Source: Axinella damicornis (lineage: Eukaryota > Porifera > Demospongiae > Axinellida > Axinellidae). From it: a stretch of DNA of 64,000 nt. This document shows, piece after piece, positions 1 through 9,229 of the stretch (positions are counted from its first letter, which is position 1; each line of letters starts with the position of its first letter). The notes beneath the pieces are model-generated. The model worked only from the letters and a program-made list of their open reading frames with translations, was not told where the DNA came from and did no database searches. The stretch is taken from NCBI GenBank assembly GCA_963931865.1, contig OZ007512.1, forward strand, positions 14,030,762 through 14,094,761, given 5' to 3'. The position numbers and the translations under genes are program-made.

Positions 1-57
1 AGTGCTACTGTGCACACATGTGTGGTAGTAACCATCCACTCCATGCAAAGGACTCAC

Positions 58-150
58 TTGCTCTGGCTTGTTGTTGAACCTGAACAGGGAAATGAGGTGG
101 ACCAGCTTCCCCACCTCCGCTAGCCCACCACCCTCTTTGACTTCACATTC
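58..150 (-). CDS. candidate internal exon of an unrecognised gene (31 codons)
   Basis: Read on the minus strand, this 93-nt block is open in one frame (starts ECEVKEGGG, ends FNNKPEQ). It is preceded by a pyrimidine-rich acceptor ending TTTTCAG and followed by a GTGAGT donor. It lies beyond the last DLG5-like exon of the fragment at 411-1055 and resembles no DLG5 exon elsewhere in the window. The product is charged, with no recognisable domain. The call rests on the splice signals and open frame alone and could be chance. Confidence 0.35.
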
Positions 151-410
151 CTGAAAATAACGTACAGCACAGCACACATGGTTAGCACATGCAGCACCAC
201 ATTAAAGCTGGCCCCCCAGTATAGGAAAACAGTCAAAGCTTTGATTCTGTAACTATTGTCTAAGTGATTTACTTGTATAACTGTGTTTATTCTCTGAGTG
301 ATTTGCACTGTTAAGTAATCATAGGCTGGGAGGCCGTTGCATTTTTCGATTTAGAGTTCGCCAGCGTATTTCTTGTGCAATTGTTAGGACAGAAAATATT
401 AGCCACTCAC

Positions 411-555
411 TGAAGCTCTGAAGGAATCATGGTAGTGACGTGGACGTGGTCTCCATCATCTCAGTTGGACTGCAGAGAGGAACGAGTCACAGTCACCATG
501 GCAACCATTGCTGATGAATACCCTCACTCTAATTCTCCCACACACTCTCACACTC

Positions 556-607
<52 letters not shown>

Positions 608-1055
608 ACCCCCCCCCCCCCCCCCCCCCAGCGGCACCATGCAGTCCCATCTCCCGAATCTCCCCTTTGCTCCCAACCCGCTCCACCCGCCACACACTCT
701 CACACTCCCTCCCTCACCTGAGGGATAGCGGCACCAGTCCCATCTCCCCGATGTCCTCCTTGCTCCCGACCCCATCCCCGTGTGCCCCAAGGGAAGCGTG
801 TCCACCATGCGGAAGATGTGCCCCTTCTTAAAGTGAGTTCATTGCGAACTGACTTTTTCTGGTGGGGAAAATTTGCATGTGTGAATGTGATGTACATGCA
901 CATGCGTACAGGTATGTGTGTGTGTGTGTGGATGTACATGTGTACATGCATAAGGTTGTACATGATTCAAGACTGTCCAAATCATGCTCAGGCCCTGTGT
1001 ACTCACCTCACATAGAAATTGTCTCTTGCATTTGCTGAAGGCAGTCTCGACCCAG
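411..1055 (-). pseudogene. decayed DLG5-like fragment: SH3-entry, SH3 and linker exons
   Basis: Three exons match the DLG5-like exons seen elsewhere in the window. They are the short exon entering SH3 (1007-1055, DNFYV), the SH3 exon (718-858, motif VDTLPLGH) and the following linker exon (411-469). Against the copy at 23426-23580, the SH3 exon has lost one base near its start and 13 bases after GHTGM, so its frame is broken. The linker exon carries an in-frame TGA. A partial second copy of the SH3 exon end lies at about 632-690 beside a very long C tract. The fragment is head-to-head with TRIM-NHL copy 1 and runs off the start of the window. Inference: a non-functional relic of the segmental duplication. 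Confidence 0.75.
557..629 (+). repeat. poly-C tract of about 70 bp
   Basis: An almost pure run of C, with one A near the middle. Comparable G or C runs occur at 2341-2382, 8911-8932, 14806-14836, 16945-16977, 18127-18161, 23600-23621, 39717-39747 and 42486-42518. Several sit immediately upstream of DLG5 exon acceptors, where they stand in for the polypyrimidine tract. Confidence 0.9.
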
Positions 1056-1086
1056 CTGCAAGTTGAATTAGGGCTGCTGCAACTAG

Positions 1087-1096
1087 GCGCATGCGC
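1087..1096. promoter_or_regulatory. NRF1-like palindrome upstream of TRIM-NHL copy 1
   Basis: GCGCATGCGC, the core of the animal NRF1 (alpha-PAL) site, lies about 145 bp upstream of the proposed ATG. A GGGTGGGGC CACC-type box follows within 25 bp. The same pair is kept at 11605-11614 and 23006-23015 upstream of copies 2 and 3. Promoter activity is inferred from position and conservation. Confidence 0.5.
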
Positions 1097-1952
1097 ACTT
1101 TGAAAGTGGGTGGGGCTGGACCCAAAATTGGAAAAGAAATTTATAGTGCAGTGCTGCAGCTTAAGTTTGCACGAAGCGCTGTCAAGTGTGTTCCACTTAT
1201 CTCCTGCATCAAACACATCATCAGCGACTGAAAGACTAAAATGGCTGAAGCTCCCGCGCCAAAAAAGTAAGTTTGAGGGATATATTTTAAAGAACCACAT
1301 GAACCACACCCACTGGTTTGAACCTGAATTATGTTGTTGCGGTACTAGCAGTCTATGAGTGTGTGTGTCTCCCCCCAGGACTCTTGCGGAGACTCTGGAG
1401 CTGCTAGAGAAGCAGCTGCAGTGTGCCATCTGCTTGGAGACCTACCGCGACCCCAAGGCCCTGGCCTGCCTCCACGTGTACTGCCGAGAGTGCATCCAGC
1501 AGCTGCTCCTGGGACAGCAGAGGGACCAGGAGGTGGAGTGTCCCCAGTGCCGCAGCGTTGGCCCCCGTGGCTGGGAACAACGCCAGCTCTCTTCCGACAA
1601 TGTTCTTCATCAATGGCCTCATTGAGGTCCGTGACGTTATGAAACAAGCGGAGAGCAATGAAATCCCCTGTCAAAATTGCTCTGATGCGAAAGCCACATC
1701 TTTCTGCCACACCTGCGGGTTCATCTGTACCAGCTGCGACAATGCCCACCAGAAAATGAAAGTATTCGCAGGCCCATGAGACGCTTCCAATCTCCAAGAT
1801 GAGGCAGGGGGCGCTGACCCAACTGCCGACCAAGAAGCCTCCTACCTCCGCCTGCCAGAAACACGACGGAGAGCTGCTGAAGCTCTACTGTTTGGAGTGC
1901 AAGCACCTCATTTGCCGTGACTGTACCCTGGTGGACCACGCTGGTCACAGGT

Positions 1953-2075
1953 AGGGTGGGCGGCCAAGTGGTTGAAGTGTTGGACTGTGGGCCTAGAGGT
2001 CACAGGTTCTAGCCCAGCTAGTCTTGTTCCCGGGAGGTCTGGGAACGAGACTATAGCCCAGCCTGTTGGGCGGGG
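1953..2075 (+). repeat. tRNA-derived SINE head in intron 2 of TRIM-NHL copy 1
   Basis: Just inside the donor site lies a tRNA-like segment with an A-box-like GGCCAAGTGG and a B-box-like GGTTCTAGCCC about 40 bp downstream. A CTAGTC...GGGAACGAGACTA foldback tail follows. The same unit sits at the same donor in copy 2 (12483-12585) and, inverted, in copy 3 (about 22040-22140), so it pre-dates the duplications. Confidence 0.55.
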
Positions 2076-2340
2076 TCTGGGAGTGAGGCTAGTTTTAGTC
2101 CCACTTCTCTTTAGGTACGCCAGCCATCCCCCAAGAGTTGAGAACGAGGTTTCATTTGTATGGTCCAAATACGTTCTTGGCCTGTGTTAGGCACCATTGA
2201 ACCTCTCAGGCAGGGAAATATCATAAGGGGGGTGGGTAAAACAGAAGAGATAAAGTTTGGCCGGGGTAATTAATAGTGCGCGGCAGTGTGCCATTTAGGG
2301 GGGTCTGGGTTTGAAATCTCAACTGGGGGCAAAACATATT

Positions 2341-2382
<42 letters not shown>
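2341..2382 (+). repeat. poly-G tract
   Basis: A run of about 42 G in intron 2 of TRIM-NHL copy 1. Copies 2 and 3 lack it at this place, so it is a local expansion or a sequencing-prone site. Confidence 0.9.
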
Positions 2383-2383
<1 letters not shown>

Positions 2384-4349
2384 GCTGTGATCACAATGTC
2401 AGCATCGACTGTAACAGATAATTGACGGGAACGTGTCTGACAATTATGACATGTATTATTCGTTACCGCCCAACCCCATCCACAGGTATGATTTCGTGAA
2501 GGATGTGACCACTGCGTTCCGAGAGGAGGCTCTGGCTAGCCTGCTACCCCTCAGAGACACCCACGCTACCATCACCACAGCAGTGACAAGGGTGGAGGAC
2601 ACCAAGAAAGACATCACCGACCAGGGGGCAGACATTGCTACGACCATCACCCGATCCTTTGACCAGCTGAAAGCCATTCTTGAGGATCGCAAGCAGGTTC
2701 TGCTGCGGCAGGTGCGGGAGGTGGTGGGGAGGAAGGTGGTTGCTCTCGACCGGCAGCATGAAGACCTCCGGCTAGCCCTGGCCACCCTGGACAGCCTCGT
2801 GGGGTTCGTAGAGAAGACATCGGAGAACGCAAGTGACGAGGAGTTTATCTCCATGAAGCAGCAGATGACCAGCCGAGTCCAGGAAGTCACCAGGAAGTAC
2901 CAGCACGTGGAGTTGAGTCCCAAAGAACTAGCCGACATGTTTGTAGCAGTTCCTCCTCCCGCCAGCCTGGAAGAGCTCTGTAAGAAGAGTTCTGTTTGTG
3001 TAGCTAAGGTTGATGGTCCAGGTCTCAAATCTGCCACTACCAAGCAGGTTGCCAAGTTCACAGTACACACTCTCGACACCCACGGCCAGCCCCCTCCTCC
3101 CCAGCAGCATGTCTCTGCCGAGCTGAAGTCCCTGGTGGATGGCTCAGTCCTCCAGACCACAGTCGTGACCAGGACCCCCTCCACGTACGAGCTCTCCTAC
3201 ACCCCCACCACCAGGGGCCGCCACCAGCTGACAGTCCGAGTCAACAACACCAAGATTGGAACATTCCAAGTGTTTGTTCACCACCCTCCCACTCAGCTGG
3301 GCACTCCAGTGAGGGTCATCGATGGAATGAAGAGGCCGTACTACATGGCAATCAGTGGCACAGAACTGTTTGTGACTGAAGACTATCAATACACTGTACT
3401 CAACATGCAGGGCCAGAGGGTTCTGACCATAGGGTCCAAGGGGAAGCCACCATTTGGGGATGGATACCCCACGGGCATTGCCACTGATGGTGACGGTAGT
3501 GTGTTCATAGCAAGTGATGATCACAAACTGTGGAAGTTCAGCAGACGTGGTGAGCTGGTGAAGTCAATTGGGAAAAAGGGGAGAAATGCTGGAGAGTTTG
3601 ATTGTCCACGGGGTGTCAGATACCGTAACCACCAAGTCTATGTGTGTGACAGGGACAATGCCAGAGTACAAATGTTTGACTCAAACTTAAACTTTCTCCA
3701 AACATTTGGCACCCGTGGTGTTGGTCCAGGCCAGTTCAAGCATCCTTTTGACCTAGACTTTGACAGTCAGGGAAACATTTATGTAGTCGATATCCAGAAA
3801 CACCAGGTCCTGGTGTTCTCTGAAGATGGCCAGTACCTGCGTCACTTTGGCTGGGGAGGGCAGGGCAAGGGTGAGCTCGATGGTCCACATGGACTCTGTG
3901 TCAGTGGAGACTGTGTGTATGTAGCTGAATGTTGGAACAGTCGTATTTCAGTGTTCAACACTTCGGGACAGTTTGTCCACTCCTTTGGGAAGTTTGGAAC
4001 TGGCAGAGGTGAACTGATGGGCCCTTGTGGTATAGCCACAGACAATGATGGGTTTGTGTTTGTTTGTGATGCTAACAATAATTGCATACAAGTGTTTTAA
4101 GTTGTAGTGATACATGTAGGACAATACATGTAACATCGTTAGTAAACCACACCCACTCCTCCCACGTGCTAGACTATGGACATGTGATGTGATTGTACCA
4201 CATTTTTGTAGGTAGTGTCATTTTTATTAATTTTTCAACCTGTACGTATGACACATTGTGTGAATCCCCAAAAGAAGAGCAGAATATTTTACCATAATAA
4301 GGAAACATGACATTTTTAATACTTTGTACAGCGAATAATTATCCACTGC

Positions 4350-4655
4350 CAGTGGCGGATTTAGGGGGGGGTAAGCACCCCCCTTTGACGGCTAGTAAAA
4401 TGTACATCTATTGTATAGTGGTTTTGGATTTGTTCCGATCATCATTTTTAGTCTCCAGTGCTAGAGAAGTCACCTTGAACTTCAAAACTCAGGTCAGACG
4501 TGCATGTGTCATGAATGCATTCACGTGACCGGTAGTGGGTGTGGCAACAATTTTCAGGCACACTTCACACACCAGTGGCTGAACCCCCCTTTCTAAATCT
4601 CTAAATCTGCCACTGACTGAACCCCCCTTCCTAAATCTCTAAATCTGCCACTGAC
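4350..4655. mobile_element. hAT-like MITE with CAGTGGCGG ends
   Basis: The left end reads CAGTGGCGGATTTAGG and the right end reads CTAAATCTGCCACTG, forming terminal inverted repeats of about 15 bp. No transposase is encoded. The right end is locally duplicated (two AAATCTGCCACTGACTG units). Related copies occupy the equivalent spacers at about 14806-15085 and 19886-20125. The ends suggest a hAT superfamily origin, but I could not define a clean target-site duplication here. Confidence 0.5.
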
Positions 4656-4741
4656 TGCATGCTGTGTGTACTTGTGTACATGTGATGTATGTAATTACCA
4701 GGGTCTCCCTCAAGTGGGTACGTACATGAGTATATGTACAT

Positions 4742-4862
4742 GCAATGGAGAAAGTCAGGAGGTGAGCAATTCACGGTCAAGGATCCATGAACTGGGATTC
4801 CAACCCGAGACCTATACACACTAATCACTCCAGAGTCTAGAGGTGGCTCAGCACACATCATG
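4742..4862 (-). repeat. tRNA-derived SINE (second family)
   Basis: On the minus strand, a segment with an A-box-like start (GTGCTGAGCCACCTC) is followed about 45 bp later by a B-box-like GGTTGGAATCCC. It ends in CTTTCTCCATTGCATG. Close copies lie at 15300-15420 (-) and 19685-19806 (+), at the same position relative to the DLG5 stop codon. Confidence 0.55.
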
Positions 4863-5104
4863 CATGTGAAATCCTTCTATCTCTGGAAAAACAGTATGTC
4901 ACACTCAACACAAATACATGTCCTGTATACAAAGATGAGAGTATGAACTGGAGCTGTGAGTCTCAGCAGCAGCTGGTGAGTTGTAATAATGTCTTCATAG
5001 CTCCTCCACTTCCCACATCACTGACTTCTGTTGCCTAGCAACCATTTCTCTGACCACCTGGATCACTTCTTTCATTGTGGACGGCAGGATCACTTCACCT
5101 GCAG

Positions 5105-5205
5105 AGAGAGAGAGGGAGAGACGGAGGGTTAGAGAGAGAGAGTGAGAGATGGAAGGTGAAGAGAGAGAGTGAGAAATGGAGGGTGAAAGAGAGAGAGGGA
5201 GTATG
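5105..5205. repeat. GA-rich simple repeat beside the last DLG5 exon
   Basis: Imperfect GAGAGAG and GGAGGGTGAAAGAGAG units. On the minus strand this is the pyrimidine-rich stretch before the acceptor of the terminal exon. Longer versions occur at 15670-15770, 19375-19440 and 25655-25845. Confidence 0.7.
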
Positions 5206-5416
5206 CGTCATAAGCGGTTGCTATAAGCGATCGAGGTGGAGTGTTGGATCACGTGGTACCAAATCGGTATACCCACGTGAGAACGATTACTGAATTATGC
5301 AACAAGTGACATGCAACTTCGATCCTCTCAGCCCCAGACCCAAACCATTAAACCAATCCCAGCGCAGATTGCTTCTGGGGCCGAGACCAGCACCAACTAG
5401 GAATGCAGTTTGTTTG

Positions 5417-5611
5417 TGTAGTGTATGGACACAATGTATTAATTACATAAGTTACACGACTTATGAGAATGTTGTCTCAGTGCATAATTATGTCCATTAT
5501 GTGTTTGCTCTATATAAGACTCCATTGTGATTGTAAGTCAGACCCACCAATTCATCAATACTGAAGTTCTGCCAGTTACTACTGTCAAATGGCGATGCGC
5601 TAAACATTACA
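5417..5611 (+). repeat. 5' LTR
   Basis: 195 bp, TG...CA ends, TATA box at 5511-5517, identical by eye to the 3' copy. Confidence 0.9.
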
Positions 5612-5625
5612 TTTTGGCGACAAGG

Positions 5626-7653
5626 ATGGGATCTCCCCGGCTAGGTGGAGCTAGCGCGGGCGACAAGTGGATGGACGGTGCTGCAGACCAGGCGGAGAGG
5701 ACCGGCTCCCCCGCCAAGAGACGGTGCTGCAGACCACTGGTGGTGCGGACCCAGGCTCCCCCACCAAGACTGTGCGGGTGGCTGCGAAACGAAGCGCGTG
5801 CCAGGAACCCGGAGTCAGGAAGCGCAGACCGGGCGGTGAGGACCAGCTCCCCCGCCATTGGACGGTGCTGCGGACCATCCGAATGTGCGGCAAGAAGGCA
5901 GACTTCCGTACAAATGCAAAGAAGGGAGAGAGAGAGGAAGAGACTAAGAGGTCCTGACAGAGCAGTGTCAGGGACCGCGCCTGATAGAGCAGTGTCAGGG
6001 ATCGCGCCTGACAGAGCAGTGTCAGGGACCGCGAGGAAGTCAGGGACTACGTGCGAGGAGACGAGGGTTTCCCGACGAACAGTCACAGCCCGTGAAGGGG
6101 CTACACTAACTGATGAGCCAGTGACCAGTGACTGCCGCGACGTAGAGGTCGTGAGCGTGGGGTTGAGGAGTGAAGCGACGCATTTGCTCTCAGAGTCCGA
6201 CCTCACTCTGAAGTGGGTCCTTGAGATAGCACGCAATATGCAGCAACTTGATACTTCCACCTTCAGTGTGGAGAGTGTCTCTGTGTCAAACAGGAAAGCT
6301 GAGGGATGCTACCGCTGTGGAGGAAAAAACCACTTGCCTTGGGAGTGCCGGCGCCGTTTCAAGTCGGATGCAGAATGCCATAATTGCGGGCGCAAGGGAC
6401 ACATCGCTAGAGTGTGCCGTTCGAAAGGAGCTCCACCCAAGACCCTGAGAAAGCCAGGAAGCGGGTGGGAAGCTGAAGCGAAGTGGGTGCAAACTGACAG
6501 AGATTCAGACAGTGCAGATGACAGCCTAGAGGACGCCATGGTGTACAAGATCAAAGACAGTGAGGCTTGTACTATTACTGTGCAGTTGCACATCAACGGA
6601 ACTCCACTGACCATGGAGGTTGATACAGGTGCGGCAGTTTCCATACTGATCTCCGCACTGACCCAGAAGCAGCTCTTTCCAAAAGCCTCACTCCAGCAGA
6701 CTAGCATCAAGCTAATTATAAGGACCTATACGGATGAGGCCACACCTGTGCTTGGAGAGATCACAGTGGAGGTGACCTATCAGGAGAATACCCATGCTCT
6801 AATCTTGTATGTGGTACAGGGAAATGGACCAGCTTTGCTTGGAAGGAGCTGGTTGCAGCACATTTGCCTTGACTGGAGATCCCTCGGAATAGCCACTGTG
6901 CAGAAGTTTCTGAAGGAGCTACACCAGAGTCACTCAGGCATGGTCTGGATGAAGGCCGTTGCACAGAGCTATGTCTGGTGGCCGGGGTTGGATGGGGACC
7001 TCGAGACCTTTGTCAGGAGCTGCCAGAAATGTCAATCATGCCACAGCATGCCGGCCATGGCACCACTCCACCCGTGGCTTTGGCCTTCGCTGCCATGGCA
7101 ACGCATCCATGTGGATTATGCCGGTCCAGTGGATGGAAGAATGTTGTTGGTCATTGTGGATGCTGATCTTGGAGTTGCTGTTTCTCAGAAGCAAGCCAGG
7201 CAGAAGAAGAATCATGACTTGCACTCTCACAGTCGGGATTTCCATGTCGGTGAGAGAGTTCTTGTCCGCAACATGCGCCCTATCGTGGAACATAGAGGTC
7301 CACTATCCTACCTAGTGCAAGTGGCCAATGGAGTGGTGTGGAGGAGACATGTTGACCACCTTCGGCAGACCATTGACAGTCCGCAAGAAGAGGAAGAGAC
7401 TGCTGTTCCAGACACAAATGTTGATGACTCTCGAATGCCTCCATCATCTCTGTCTGATGAAGACCAGAGTTCGTCTCTTCCTGCTGTGACATTGTCCCTG
7501 TTAATGACGTACAACCAGACACCACTGAAGTTCCAAGCGAAGAGCCTTCTGTGGTTGTTGATACTGCTTCGTGTACTCCACCACCTCGACGTTACCCTCA
7601 GCGTGTCCGCAGACCGCCGGAACGATTTCATGAACTGTACTTATGAATTCTGA
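5626..7653 (+). CDS. fused gag-protease-integrase ORF of the LTR element (675 aa)
   Basis: The ATG at 5626 is preferred because the earlier in-frame ATG at 5527 lies inside the LTR. In order, the product has an arginine-rich gag part with three DRAVSG(T/I)A repeats (about 5955-6035) and two CCHC zinc knuckles (CYRC...C and CHNC...C, about 6307-6415). These are followed by an aspartic protease with VDTGAAVS, the integrase H2C2 zinc finger (HQSHSG ... CQKCQ), the first part of the integrase core (VDYAGPVDG) and the C-terminal basic domain. Reverse transcriptase, RNase H and the rest of the integrase catalytic core are absent: sequence jumps from protease to zinc finger near 6890, and within the core near 7170. 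Both joins keep the frame. It could not self-replicate and would need a full-length relative. Confidence 0.85.
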   Translation: MGSPRLGGASAGDKWMDGAADQAERTGSPAKRRCCRPLVVRTQAPPPRLCGWLRNEARARNPESGSADRAVRTSSPAIGRCCGPSECAARRQTSVQMQRRERERKRLRGPDRAVSGTAPDRAVSGIAPDRAVSGTARKSGTTCEETRVSRRTVTAREGATLTDEPVTSDCRDVEVVSVGLRSEATHLLSESDLTLKWVLEIARNMQQLDTSTFSVESVSVSNRKAEGCYRCGGKNHLPWECRRRFKSDAECHNCGRKGHIARVCRSKGAPPKTLRKPGSGWEAEAKWVQTDRDSDSADDSLEDAMVYKIKDSEACTITVQLHINGTPLTMEVDTGAAVSILISALTQKQLFPKASLQQTSIKLIIRTYTDEATPVLGEITVEVTYQENTHALILYVVQGNGPALLGRSWLQHICLDWRSLGIATVQKFLKELHQSHSGMVWMKAVAQSYVWWPGLDGDLETFVRSCQKCQSCHSMPAMAPLHPWLWPSLPWQRIHVDYAGPVDGRMLLVIVDADLGVAVSQKQARQKKNHDLHSHSRDFHVGERVLVRNMRPIVEHRGPLSYLVQVANGVVWRRHVDHLRQTIDSPQEEEETAVPDTNVDDSRMPPSSLSDEDQSSSLPAVTLSLLMTYNQTPLKFQAKSLLWLLILLRVLHHLDVTLSVSADRRNDFMNCTYEF

Positions 7654-7667
7654 GGAAGAGGAGGAGA

Positions 7668-7862
7668 TGTAGTGTATGGACACAATGTATTAATTACATA
7701 AGTTACACGACTTATGAGAATGTTGTCTCAGTGCATAATTATGTCCATTATGTGTTTGCTCTATATAAGACTCCATTGTGATTGTAAGTCAGACCCACCA
7801 ATTCATCAATACTGAAGTTCTGCCAGTTACTACTGTCAAATGGCGATGCGCTAAACATTACA
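7668..7862 (+). repeat. 3' LTR
   Basis: 195 bp, preceded by a purine tract and followed by the GTTTG target duplication. Confidence 0.9.
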
Positions 7863-8465
7863 GTTTGGACTCCATTGTACCACTGGGAACAAGTGGAGTG
7901 GATCCTTCAACAGGAGTACTACCATTCCCAAGTGATGCCTATACACCTCATATGCTACACTACCAGCTAGTGTGTCACCACTTGTGGCGGTGGAGTAAGA
8001 CGATGATGCTCCGGGAAGAGGGCAACCTTTAATCACAAGTCATTAGCCCCTCACCAGTGAAGCAGGGCAAGTACTTCTGCATGGCCTTGATGCGGTCCAG
8101 GTGGACCAGAGGGTTGTCATGTCGCTCGGGATGGAGGTTGCAGGATGCCTGGATCTGCTTCACGGTCTTTGTGTTCTTGACGTCCAGCAGCAGGGCAATG
8201 GGACACAGCTGCGCTACGGCCGACTTTATTAACACTTCAGGTTCCAGACAGAGGACACAATGGTACCCCTGTGGTGTGTGTGTGTGTGTGTGTACATGTG
8301 TAAGTGTTGTGTATGTATATGGGTAAAGTCCCTTGTGTCATTACCTTCCTTGCCACGTGCTGTGCGTGCTGTACGGTTGACTTCATCACGATGCCATCAG
8401 AAGTGGTCAGTGATTCTATGACATCACCATTTTTGTGCTGAAGGGTATCTGCTGGCTCTGTCAGG

Positions 8466-8614
8466 TGATAGACAGGTAGGGAGGCAGGGACAGAGGAGGG
8501 AGGAAGAGGAGGGAGGGAGGGAGATGAGGGAGGGAGAGGGAGGAGGGAGGGAGAGGAAGGAGGGAGGGAGATGAGGGAGGGAGAGGGAGGAGGGAGGGAG
8601 AGGAAGGAGGGATA
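8466..8614 (+). repeat. GGGAGGGAGA-type purine repeat
   Basis: Tandem GAGGGAGGGAGATGAGGGAGGGAGAGG units, part of the polypyrimidine-rich intron (minus strand) between two guanylate-kinase exons. It is much shorter in the equivalent introns at 16690-16735 and 18375-18420. Confidence 0.7.
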
Positions 8615-9172
8615 TATCAATGTGATGCAAATTCAGGTCACATCGGAGCTATAGTCCACACTTCCTATATATCACACACACTTCCAACCTCACCACACCC
8701 CACCTTCTCTCTCCTCACCACACCTCAGCACACCTCACCCTCTCTCCTCACCACACCTCAGCACACCCCACCCTCTCTCTCCTCACCATACCTCTCCTGC
8801 AGTATGAAAACTTGATGTCTTCATTGGATCCATTTTCTACGAGGTACCTCCGAACATCCACTTCCATGGCTCCTAACAACACCACCGGACGAGGCTCTGT
8901 CACTGCAGAGGGGGGGGGGGGGGGGGGGGGGGGAATTACACTATGCATTGTACGGAAGGTGTGGTTGCCATGGCAACATGCTGCACAATGTGCACCCTCG
9001 TCATGGTAATATGGAGATAATGAATTTTTAAAGCTGAGATAATGTCGACGTCTGACCTTTGACCTTCCTGATGGGTTCATAAAGGTTGAATGCACTAGCT
9101 GCCGGGATCTTTTGTAATTTCTGCTCTTCCAGAGTGTGGGCACCATTGCGCCGCTTGTCCTTAGGGCCTGTG

Positions 9173-9176
<4 letters not shown>

Positions 9177-9229
<53 letters not shown>
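9177..9229 (+). repeat. (TG)n microsatellite
   Basis: An uninterrupted TG run of about 50 bp in the intron from which the SH3 and linker exons are missing. Confidence 0.9.

Larger units (their letters stand above)
1241..4100 (+). pseudogene. TRIM-NHL protein, copy 1, frameshifted in the RING/B-box exon
   Basis: The exons are 1241-1266 (MAEAPAPK, donor GTAAGT), 1379-1950 (RING, B-box 1, B-box 2) and 2486-4100 (coiled coil, filamin domain, six NHL repeats, stop TAA). The family is TRIM2/3/32/71-like: a RING E3 ubiquitin ligase whose NHL beta-propeller binds RNA or protein. Against intact copy 2, exon 2 has one extra C in a C run at 1562-1566 and another at 1773-1775. The first shift breaks the frame between RING and B-box 1, and the second breaks it before B-box 2. 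Exon 3 remains open for the whole coiled coil, filamin and NHL region. Both lesions lie in C runs, so sequencing error is possible. In the last blade, the NHR motif of copy 2 is replaced by NNC. The gene converges on the DLG5 tail at 4995-11530. If the two bases are errors, it is a live third paralogue. Confidence 0.85.
4101..4994. other. convergent intergenic spacer between TRIM-NHL copy 1 and a DLG5 tail
   Basis: No credible coding exon is visible. The spacer holds the TRIM-NHL 3' flank, a hAT-like MITE and a tRNA-derived SINE, in the same order as in the spacers at 14575-15566 and 19547-20371. Confidence 0.7.
5417..7862 (+). mobile_element. young Ty3/gypsy-type LTR retrotransposon, internally deleted
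   Basis: Two 195-bp LTRs (5417-5611 and 7668-7862) begin TG and end CA, and read as identical by eye. Both contain a TATATAAG promoter motif. A 5-bp target duplication GTTTG flanks the element (5412-5416 and 7863-7867), and the empty site is visible in the DLG5 copy at about 15980. A primer-site-like TGGCGACAAGG follows the 5' LTR, and a purine tract (AGGAAGAGGAGGAGA) precedes the 3' LTR. The internal part is only about 2.06 kb. The element lies in the last intron of the DLG5 copy, in the opposite orientation to the gene. Confidence 0.9.

Noticed and set aside
1953..2022. A functional tRNA gene
   Set aside because: Box A- and box B-like words are present, but no acceptor stem or anticodon arm could be folded. 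It behaves as a SINE head shared by three paralogues.
2456..3184. 242-codon minus-strand ORF opposite TRIM-NHL exon 3
   Set aside because: Shadow of the coding exon. It has no domain, and the equivalent in copy 2 varies only as the sense strand does.
5607..6260. 217-codon minus-strand ORF in the LTR element
   Set aside because: Antisense shadow of the arginine-rich gag part. The tandem DRAVSG repeat keeps it open.
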